Of a stretch of DNA of 64,000 bases, positions 54,988 through 64,000 are shown in pieces (position 1 is the first letter of the stretch; every line of letters starts with the position of its first letter). A program made the translations under genes and the position numbers. The DNA comes from Aspidapion aeneum (Eukaryota; Arthropoda; Insecta; Coleoptera; Brentidae). The notes below the pieces were generated by a model. The model did not search any database. It was given only the letters and a program-made list of their open reading frames with translations, and had not been told where the DNA came from. The DNA lies in the NCBI GenBank assembly GCA_963576565.1, contig OY755048.1, positions 3,354,501 through 3,418,500 on the forward strand, written 5' to 3'.

Positions 54988-55673
54988 TTCAGGCCCTACA
55001 GATTTACATACTGCGTTTAATCAGAGAAGTAACCAATTGGTATGGATAGACTCGAGAGTCTCCCGAACATTTTCCAAGGGGGAACCACCCGCCATGCCTA
55101 GCCGGTGATTCCCCCTTTAAATATGCCCTTAAACAGTTTTTTTCTAATAACTCCAAAACTATAAGCTTTTAAAAAATCTTCCAAAGATTATTTTTAAAGC
55201 AAACAAAATTTAATTTTCAGCGATGTACTCGAGTTTCCTCTGGAAGTAGTGGTGCACGTTCCATATGGGTACGAAAAAAGGGCGAAATTTTAATTTTTTC
55301 TTGATCTTTTTTTTATTCTAAACACATTGTTTTTTTTAAAAGCATTTTTAGTCAAAAACTCATTGTATACATATCATATTTACTAAGTTAGACATACTTC
55401 TCTAAAACAGCCGCCTTGAAATAAATATAAATGTGTTTGTAAGACTCCTCAAATCAATAAAAAATTTTGAAAATGTATATTTTACTGTTTTTGAGTTATC
55501 AGCAAAAACTGTCAAAAGTCACATTTAAGGGGGGAGAACCACGCCCCTGCTAGGGGTAGAGGTGGTACCCCCTCGTAAAATGTTCGGGGGAGTCTTATGT
55601 CTATCCATACCAAGTTTGTTGCTTCTCTCATTAAACGCAGAATATCGCTCAAATCGCAGATGTAGGGCCTGAC
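54988..55673. mobile_element. Foldback MITE with TCAGGCCCTACA ends
   Basis: 54988-55115 (TTCAGGCCCTACAGATTTAC onward) is the inverse of about 55545-55673 (complement TCAGGCCCTACATCTGCGAT). The arms include GTATGGATAGAC and CCCGAACATTTT on both sides. The loop is AT-rich and non-coding. Confidence 0.75.
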
Positions 55674-56143
55674 CTAAAAATTATGTTTAAGATATCATCC
55701 AGTCACTAAAACAGTATAATTTAACCGGGTATACGTGTTGACAGTAGACTTTATGTCACGCAAATTTGAACCGTGTTGACAAACGATTTGACAGAGCAGC
55801 TCTTAGATTTCTGACAATAAATTTAGGAAATAATATTTTTTATTTAGGTTCGAACGTTTAATCTGTTATGGAAGGACTGCCAAACATGCTAAACCGTTTG
55901 TCAAATCAGATTAAAATTTTCGTGTAATAAAGTTTAGTGGTTTTTGTTTGAATTACCGGAAATGATCTAAGATGGAAGTGGTGGTGTTGGGATAGGATGT
56001 CTAGGGGTTTGCTAATAAAAAACAAAAACACACTAGTCCAGCAACAAGAGCCGGGTCCGGGCCGAGGCGACGTCAAATGAATGTCTGCGAGGTGCCCCCC
56101 GAGGGACGCCTCGAAGACGCCGCTGCGGCCAGGACCTGCTCCA

Positions 56144-56488
56144 CTAGATACGAGTTTCATGCACGGGCTTAGGAGGTAAGTCCGAGTTATTGGTTGTGGA
56201 AGAAGGCGCGTGGTGAGCAACATTGAATTGCGGGTGATGAGTTGGTAAACGGAGGGTGTTGGGAGAGGGCGAGGGTCTGTAATGGTGATCATCCTTATTC
56301 TGCGCTGGCCTGGCCGACGGGTTGGCCGGATCTTCGTCAATGTAAGTGATGTCTGAGAGAGGCCGCGGTGGCCACGGGCCGGTGTGGCTGCGCGAACTGC
56401 GCATACTGTGTAAGCTGTGTAAACTATGTACCGAGCGACGCTCCTCTAGATCCTCCAGCGTCGACTTGAAAGCTCTGATCACTCGCAG
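56144..56488 (-). CDS. Terminal coding exon B of an unrecognised gene; C-terminus ETRI
   Basis: Minus strand. The acceptor GCTTCCCTGTGTTTGCAG leads into LRVIRAFKSTLEDLEERRSV then HSLHSLHSMRSSRSHTGPWP, a Pro/His-rich stretch and SDLPPKPVHETRI, then TAG: 114 residues, phase 0. T-R-I at the end fits a class I PDZ ligand. The first eight residues parallel those of the exon at 35997-36215, and LSDITYIDED resembles TSSIEYADNI there. The region is clearly GC- and CpG-rich relative to its flanks. It probably encodes one of two alternative cytoplasmic tails. The plus-strand and other-frame ORFs over it are shadows. Confidence 0.75.
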   Translation of the reverse strand: MRVIRAFKSTLEDLEERRSVHSLHSLHSMRSSRSHTGPWPPRPLSDITYIDEDPANPSARPAQNKDDHHYRPSPSPNTLRLPTHHPQFNVAHHAPSSTTNNSDLPPKPVHETRI

Positions 56489-56620
56489 CTGCAAACACAG
56501 GGAAGCAGGGTACTCATCAAGCGAGCCGGGAGCTGATGCATGCATACACAAAACTTACACCCACCCACTCACATTTATAAACGATATATTAATCAACAAC
56601 AGCATCGGTCGTTCAATAAA

Positions 56621-57182
56621 ACATTCCATACTAACAGATCTGAGGTTCGAAGTGAAACAAAATACACCGAAGGCCAGCATAGGGCATACCTCTCCCTACG
56701 TGGAAATTTTTAACACATATTTTTTTATTGCTATTGGGATCTAGTTTCAGGTTTTACTCCTTTGCCAATTGTCAATAACAGCATTTACCCAGGGGTAGAG
56801 AGGAGTAGGACCACCCAGGCAAAAGTGACTACTTTTGTCCCTTCCTCTTCCCCCTAGGTATATGCTGTTATTGAGATGTGGCAAATTTAAAAGCTCAAAG
56901 AAGATATCAATAGCAACAAAAATCTACTGCCATTTATTTTTCAAAAGGCTTATTCTTTAGATATTTTGTCAATTTAAAATAAGAGTAACGCACGCGAAAT
57001 CATGCGATGTCGTATCCGTTTCTCTAATTTTAATTAATATAATATTTAATATCTCTTTTAAAATAAACGGCAGTAGTTTTATTCCCACAAAATGTTATTA
57101 AATTATTAAGCTTTTTGCTTTAAGGATACGCCCACAGTGTCTTTTTATTTGAGTTAGAACGTCATCTGGTGCTATGGAATGT
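56621..57182. mobile_element. 560-bp foldback MITE next to terminal exon B
   Basis: The outer ends ACATTCCATACTAACAGATC and (complement) ACATTCCATAGCACCAGATG are inverted. The inner arms around 56736-56815 and 56850-56925 are also inverted (TATTGCTATTGGGATCTAG versus complement TTGCTATTGATATC; CAATAACAGCATTTACCC versus CAATAACAGCATATACCT). It starts about 130 bp upstream of the acceptor of exon B in the transcribed direction. Confidence 0.75.
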
Positions 57183-57189
57183 CTGATTA

Positions 57190-60100
57190 ATAATACCGTT
57201 TAAATTCATATAACATTAAGCCAGAAGAGTAAACGTATAGATAAATAAATGTTGACCGCACATTATTTCATTCACTCAGTAACGCTGGAAACAAAGCTTT
57301 CTATAAATGATGCCTAACCTGTGCCATTGCTTCGCTCAAATTAAGCGCCATCTATAAAAACCTGGACGAATTTTCTATACTTTTGCATTAGCCTTCTGTG
57401 TTAATGTTAAACAATTTATGAAAACTAACATTCAACATATACGAGTTTTAACCTCTCATATTTTTTCAATGTATAATCCTTTTCAATTACTTTTAAATTT
57501 TTATACTATAAGTGATTTTAAAAATCCGACCTACAAATATTAGTGTATAGTATATATGTTTGTGTGTCTTATATTTTAAGGTCTCCGTCACGCATTAAAA
57601 ATTTTCAAAGAAAAATGAGATTACTTTTAAAAATCTATCAATAAAAATTTGATAGGGTAATATAAGTAATTGTGGTGTGAGAAATCGTGCAAATTATAAA
57701 AATACAAACAAAAAAAAATCGAATATTTCTTTTGTAATGCAAAAAATCTAAACTAGTTTAGTAAAATTGCATAAATCAGTTAAATAACTTTAAAAAGGTA
57801 CGTTAAATTATAAAAGTTTAAAACAAGTGCTCTAATAGAATTACAATATGACTTTAACATGGAGTGAGGGAAGAAAAAGGGATGAATATATCTATTTTTG
57901 ATGTAAGTCGCGTTTTTCGGATCACTATATAGTTAAATATAATTATCAATGTAATATGCAGAGAAAAAAAACGTGTTGCCAGTTTTTACTAAAAATAATA
58001 CGGAAAAAATAACGTTATCTCCCACCTAATGCACTGACACGTGGCAACAAAATCACACCTGTTTCATGCGCCGTTATCGCCACCTGACGGTTACTTGTTC
58101 AACTATAATCCGGGATTTGGTGACATTTATAGTTGATTTTATGTTGCTATTTGTCCTTATATTGAGGGTTAAAATATGGCAGATTATGATAAACTCGCTT
58201 TAATCACCATAAATTGTATGTATATTAAATGACAGGGGTGAAAACAGGAAAATAAAAATGTGACGCGTGGCGGAGGTATAAAATTGCATGTTTAATAATA
58301 TTAAAAATTATATATTTTTGTTTTTGTCATAGTCGGCCAAGTTCTAAACTATATATCTATGTAAAAATCGTTAAGAAGGCCCAAATTAAAAAGTTGTTGA
58401 AAAGGACCCTTATATTAATATTCTTTTGGCTATATAACTTGTATTTGTTGAAGTTCACATTCATTCCATAAAAATATAGTGACATTCAAACGGTAATTCG
58501 TTAAAAAAATCTCAATAATTGCTCATGTAGGAGAAAAAAAAGTGCAACAAAATATGTTTTTTTTTAAAATTAAGAATATGTTTACCCTCAGGTTTTCTGG
58601 GAATAAACAAACTTAAAAAAATAACGTCCTACATGAGCTCATTGTAAAAAATGCATACATTCAAAATTTTAATAAAAAATAAGAACACAGGTATTTCACA
58701 CATTGACGAGCTGCAATCCTTGAAGTTTTGAAACAAGTATTTAAATGAAAATTTTCAAAATTTGAAAAACAATTTCTTTATCTTTTATTATTTCAAAAAG
58801 TTAAATTTTTGAATGTTTTAATTTCAAATCACCAAGGTTTAATAGTTACCAATGTTTCCACACATATTAATTCACGCTCAAATCTGAACCTTTTTTCTTC
58901 ATTTATTTTCTATAAGTGGTCAATTAAAAAATAAAAAAAACGCCAACAGGATACACTCCATCCTCAGTCTTATCAGTTTTTAAGTTATTTTGTTTAGGAT
59001 AAAAATTAGACTAGTGATATTCATCCTCCTCAAAACCCCACATTATTTATTTACTGCATAGGGAATCACAGACCATTTAGAAATAATGCAAGTATTGTGG
59101 TATTGCATATCGTACACCTCCACAAATTCATTTTGTAAGATATGAACTAAATAATTAGGTTCAAGTACTTCAAACATTTATGTCCGAAAGAGAACATTAG
59201 TTATGGCTGAAAGTAGAACCAATAAATTTGTTTTGCTATTTAGGTTTGTGTTCAAACGACGTCTTATATATATCTGTACGAGGAAATGTCCTGTAAAAAT
59301 GACTGCTACATGCGTGCCGGCATTCGATTTTAAATGAAACACAATGCAAGGTAACTGATAATAAGTTCTGCTCTATCAACGCCATCTTTTTTCTAAGCTT
59401 AAACACACTCATTATCACCTTAGGATAAATATCTTTCGATTTGTTAAAAAAAACGCCAAACAAGCGGCTACGTCATTTCAAGATTTCCGAAAATTGCAAA
59501 ATTCAGAGAATTTTCTTAAATTTAAACCAAACACTAATCTTAACAATGTGAAATCACATTGTCAACGTCACTTGAAAGCGCTACTGTTCAAATTTTATTA
59601 AAAGCATCTACTTTTTTAATCCAAGCCATACGTTGAGCTTCAATAAAATTGAATCCACTATGGCGGAACGGTTGGTGCAGTCATTTTCTACTAAGGTTTT
59701 TATATGCTTTACTAGTACAGATATATTTAATTAGTTATATAGTTCGTTAATTAGGCCACTACATAGTTTGATTTTGAGAAAAAACTAAATTGATAAAAAA
59801 TAAAATAAGTCTGAGTTTTCCTTATGCAGTAATCAAGTGTTTATAGTGGTAATGGTATGTTTTGTGTGTCCACACTGATTATTATCACAAATGACACGTT
59901 AACATCCCATAGTAGTCAGTCTCAAAGAACTTGTAAAGAGAGAAAATAAATAAATACATACATAAACAGAAAGAGACAGATAATAACAAAGAAGAATATA
60001 ATGCATAGAGGGTTGAGTACTATAACACACTTTTTATGAAGAAGACTAAACATTTGATTTGGGGACCTCATTAGAGCTTACGACGCAGTAAAATATTTGT

Positions 60101-62985
60101 TATAACTAACTTCTTCAAGAAATCTTTAATGCAAAACATAAAATTTAAAAAACACCCGGCAAAAGTTGATATTTGAGATTTTATCATTCCGTTTTGCAGC
60201 TTATTACCTCTTTTTCAGTTTTGGAGGGTGTATTCAAAACTGCTAAATTTGAAATAAGTGAGGTTTCAAATTATTTTGATTTGAACAAAATGGTGATTGT
60301 ATCATCACTTATTTAAATATTAGAAGATCCATTCATACAAAAATCGATTTTTACAGTATTAAGCGACAGACTGGGGAGCTTTGCGAGGCTACAAAAGTCC
60401 AAGACAGAACTCGCACACCCTCACACCCTTCGAATATATATATAATTAAAGGTTTTTATCTGCGAAAGACAAAATGGCATGATGTCTTATGATGAGCTAG
60501 GGAATAACTGCTTTGGTCTAGAAAAAAATTAGCATTTATCTAGCTCGCTTTTGGTAGTTATTAGCGTCTTCTTCTTGTAATAGGTAGCTTTTGGTAAAGT
60601 GTTGTTTTAGCTAGTTGTAATGGTTACGATACCATTGCAGTAATTCCCTAAACTGGAATAATTTTTTATAATTTGTCTGTGGTATATTAAGATTGGCTGT
60701 GTTGTCGAGGGGTGATATATTGGTTTGTTTAAGGCAAATAAAAACCAAACTCAAAAAAATAAAATAGAAAAAAAAGTTTCTTTTGCACCACTAAAAAAAT
60801 CATCTAAGTATCGAGGTACAGGGGAAGGGGCGACAAGACACATCCAGAGGGGGTTTTCTCTAAGACATCTAAAAACATGGTTTTAATTATAATTATATAT
60901 AGTGCAAACACAGCAGAGTATAATAAATCGACATCGCATATCTCATCTAAAGAAAGGCCTACTACAAATCTACATACTTGTTTTTGCAGCTGAATTTGCC
61001 TGATGCACCCAAACAGTTCCCTATACCTCAGTTTCTTTCATGGGTTCGGCTGGCTATCAACAAACATTTATTATTTTCCCCTAGGAATCCAGTGTGACGA
61101 TTTTTTCTTTATTTTTAGGTTGTTAAGGTGTTTGTTGGTTGTTTAACAGTCAATGTTTATTGTGCTAGTCTATTGCTTATGAAATTGTATTGATAAAGTA
61201 ACCCAAAACTTAACCAAAATGAAAAACCTCAAATATCTAGACAGGCTATAAAAATCATTTTATGGATCCTGTTGGATTTTGGATAAATTTAATAAAATTA
61301 TTCCTTATCTAGGGATAAATGATAGAATTTTATCTTTTATGTTTTTTGCCGATTCGGTAATTAATATTACATTTTTTCGCTTTATTATAATATACTTCTA
61401 TGTATGTGAACCTTTGGGTGCCTTTATTGGCCGAAGTTTTCGCGCATAGTCGCGTGTGTTTCTCCCACTCTGAAACTATGGAGAGAATATCAAGAGCGAG
61501 GGAAATGCCCTGCGTTCTAGCTATTTCGTTTTACGACTTCAGCACATAAGGTAGGCCAATATTTTACTAGCTTGAAGGTTCACCGCGGAAATTATTTTTC
61601 CTATTTTCGAACCGGTCTATTTTGTTTCACCCGCGATCCCATAAAAGGATCCAAAAGCCATTTGGGTTTTTTCAGATCCAAAACTTTGCAAATACTAAGA
61701 TTAATATTTTTCACTTTCGAAGATAAAATATAAACATTTCAGAAAATATTACGTAAATAAAAAATCTTTGATAGAAATACTATGTATGTTATGTTATTTT
61801 ATTGCCTATAGGTTTTTTTTTCATTTGTGTTGTTTTTGATGTATGAATTTCTTCTCATGTCTGAACTTATTTATCGCCTATTTTAAGATTGGTTAAGTTC
61901 GGGCTGTGTTTTCTAAACAAAAACTTTAAAAATGAAAGTTTTTTAAGTGCAACTTAAGCGTTTCGCTACTTTTGCATCTAAGCAAAATCGTTTAACTATC
62001 TTCTACCTACTTGTCTTAAACTAATTTAGTTATAAGTTTTTTTAGATATTTTTAATCTGGCTGACACAACACTGAATATTTTTAACTTCCCTTTTAAAAG
62101 TAAACCATGCAAAGTAGTAGTGATTTTGATGAAAAAATTTTGAAAAATGTTTAAAGTATTTGTTAAATTGCCTCGATATCTAATTTTTTGTGTAAACAAA
62201 GATATTTTTAACATTTTTTCATCAATTTCATCATTTTTAATTAAAAATTGACACAAAAACATAGAGAGTAAAAAAAGTTTCGTAGGACCATTTAAAATGT
62301 TCAAATTAACACAAAAATTTTTTTTTTGTTTTTTAAATTATCTGAGAGCTGGTTTAAAAAAAAATAATTTTTACTATTTTAGCAATATTATTCTTAAATG
62401 GCCCTATTTTTTGTAAATATACAAAGTTTTGTGTTTGTGTTTATTTTTTTACTTTTTGTGTGGTAGGTATAATATAGTGAACTAAATATTTTTTTAAATT
62501 ATCAATACAAAATCATAAAAAAAAAAACAATCAATTGTTAAGATATCAAAATAAAAAATTGTTAGTGAACAAAGGGGCCTAATGGTTACGAGGCCAGTAG
62601 AAGATGATCGCCTTTCAGATTTCTGTAATTATTGTCAAAAACAAAATAATAAAAATAAAAACAATTAGTGCAACCTTAGACAACACAGCCATGGTTTGTA
62701 AACCAAGAATTTCTCGACTTAAATCAAATCAAAGGTGTTTTTTTTAGCATGCAATTAATATTTATTGTATCTCAGACACCTAACGAGTGAACAGTTTTTG
62801 ATGAAGCAATTTTAGCTAGCTGTTCTTGGTTTTGTGTAACTATCTAAGTGGAATTGCTACTCACTACCATGCCATTCCTAGCAATGATATTCTGGTCGTC
62901 TGTATAAAACAGGACAAACCAACTTTACATATAGAAATGTTAAAGTGTTACTCTTTAGTATGCGAGCTTTATCTAAACATATTTA
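57190..62985. other. No gene seen
   Basis: 5.8 kb of AT-rich sequence, plausibly intron upstream of terminal exon B. A possible ATGGCGGAACGG start at 59660 lacks a good donor. A patch near 61430-61530 is less AT-rich but has no long frame. Confidence 0.45.
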
Positions 62986-62989
62986 ATGT

Positions 62990-63725
62990 ATAGGGTAGGT
63001 AACAAAATTTGTCACTTTTTTAACACTCAAAACTATGATCAAAAGATGAAACTTTGTTAGCTCGACTCAAAATTTGATGTATTTCAAGAAGATAAGATGG
63101 TGGAGAGGTTTAAAAATATTTTAAATTTTACCCCCCTACGAAAAATTTTTGTGCGACCCTGCACTTGATTTTTGTTAATCTTCTGTCTTCGCCCATCTAA
63201 CTTATCTAAATTGGTTATGAGATAGAAAAGTTATAAAAATATTAAATTAGGAGTATTTAGACCAAAAATTGTATCGTTCTCACAACAACATTTGACTCAG
63301 GCGCCCAGTTTTCAAAATTTTAGGTTTTTTTCAAGAGGCATACTTTTTCGATATAGCTTGAAATTTGACATATTTTACGGGTATGACAGTTATGCTTGCC
63401 TCAACCAGTACACCTTTTAAAATGTTAATAAATCTATCTCATAACCAATTTAGATGATACCTCGGTAGGCGAACAAAGTATGGAGCTTTTGCCTCATTGA
63501 TAAAAATCAAGTCCAGGGTCGTACAAAAATTTTTCACAGGGGAGTGAAAGTTATCCATTTTTTAAAGCTCTTCGCTCTTGGATTTTTGATAATGTATAAT
63601 TTTGAGTCGCGTCAACAAAGTTTCATCTTCTGTCTATAAAACGAGCTAAAAATGTCGAAAATCCGCCAACTGGGTCGAAAACTAAAGCGCGTTTAAAAAG
63701 TGATAATTTTTTCAGCTCACCCTAA
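62990..63725. mobile_element. Foldback MITE with TAGGGT ends
   Basis: The left end TAGGGTAGGTAACAAAATTT and the right-end complement TAGGGTGAGCTGAAAAAATT are inverted. The arms 63035-63230 and 63435-63640 match at GATGAAACTTTGTT, AAAAATTTTTGTGCGACCCT/(G)TACGACCCTGGACTTGATT and ACCAATTTAGAT. No ORF. Confidence 0.8.
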
Positions 63726-64000
63726 ATAAAAAGATACAAGATTCTATCTGTATAATTGAAAACCGGCTTTAAACAAAACAAAATTTGATATCTTGATAAA
63801 TATCCAGAAAACTGGAGTATATTAGCTCGGTAGGTCCAATGAGTAAAAAGCTATATACAAATTATCATTGCTAGGATCAAAGTACATAAAAAAGTAAATG
63901 GGGGGTTATTGAGGAGGATAAAAAATATAATCGCGACGAAAAAATATCACCAACTTTTACGCTATCTCTTAGAGGTAAAGACGACATTATATATAATTAC

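Noticed and set aside
55906..56340. 144-codon minus-strand frame
   Set aside because: Shadow of terminal exon B in another frame, extending into its 3' UTR.
56346..56744. 132-codon plus-strand frame
   Set aside because: Antisense shadow over exon B and a foldback MITE.
59660..59695. Possible first exon starting ATGGCGGAACGG
   Set aside because: Only 12 codons with a weak GTTTTT donor and no recognisable peptide.

Overview
The window is AT-rich nuclear DNA from an animal, most likely an insect. It has GT-AG introns, sparse short exons, many nested DNA transposons, P-type and pogo-type elements and a GACA-microsatellite repeat family. I cannot name the species. There are no bacterial operons, CRISPR arrays or intact viruses.

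The one gene I identify firmly lies on the plus strand at about 3.96-17.4 kb. It encodes the orthologue of human C12orf4 (FERRY complex subunit 3, a partner in the Rab5-effector complex that carries mRNAs on early endosomes). Nine coding exons can be joined with consistent phases (about 485 codons). The N-terminal 60-70 residues are not visible and are presumably encoded upstream. Its introns are full of mobile elements: a P-element deletion derivative, three GACA-tract repeat loci, an LTR fragment with a tRNA-Lys-type primer-binding site 24 bp before exon 5, a 1.4-kb TA-flanked transposon with a nested MITE, foldback elements and a mariner-type MITE.

The minus strand carries two terminal coding exons 20 kb apart, at 36.0-36.2 and 56.1-56.5 kb. 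Both have good acceptors, start in phase 0 with a related motif (I/L-R-V-V/I-x-A-F-R/K) and end in PDZ-ligand-like C-termini (ETAV and ETRI). I interpret them as alternative last exons of one gene that starts beyond the right end of the window. I do not recognise the protein.

Layout: 1-3.95 kb, LINE 3' fragment and nested TIR/foldback elements; 3.96-17.5 kb, the C12orf4/FERRY3 gene; 17.5-18.7 kb, a cassette with three Gly-type tRNA-like genes carrying an AGA anticodon loop; 18.8-20.7 kb, a TIR element with internal tandem repeats; 22.0-24.4 kb, a decayed hAT transposon with perfect 8-bp target-site duplication; 24.5-27.0 kb, another GACA repeat and a direct duplication; 27.1-29.1 kb, three transposons nested in one another, one with a 77-codon open frame; 33.2-35.7 kb, a long-TIR element enclosing a candidate first exon; 40.6-42.2 kb, a large inverted-repeat element; 43.5-44.0 kb, a 21-bp minisatellite open on both strands; 44.7-46.0 kb, a second P-type element with THAP remnants; 49.7-50.3 kb, two weak candidate exons; 49.9-57.2 kb and 63 kb, more foldback elements. 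The remaining stretches are AT-rich and show no gene I can support.
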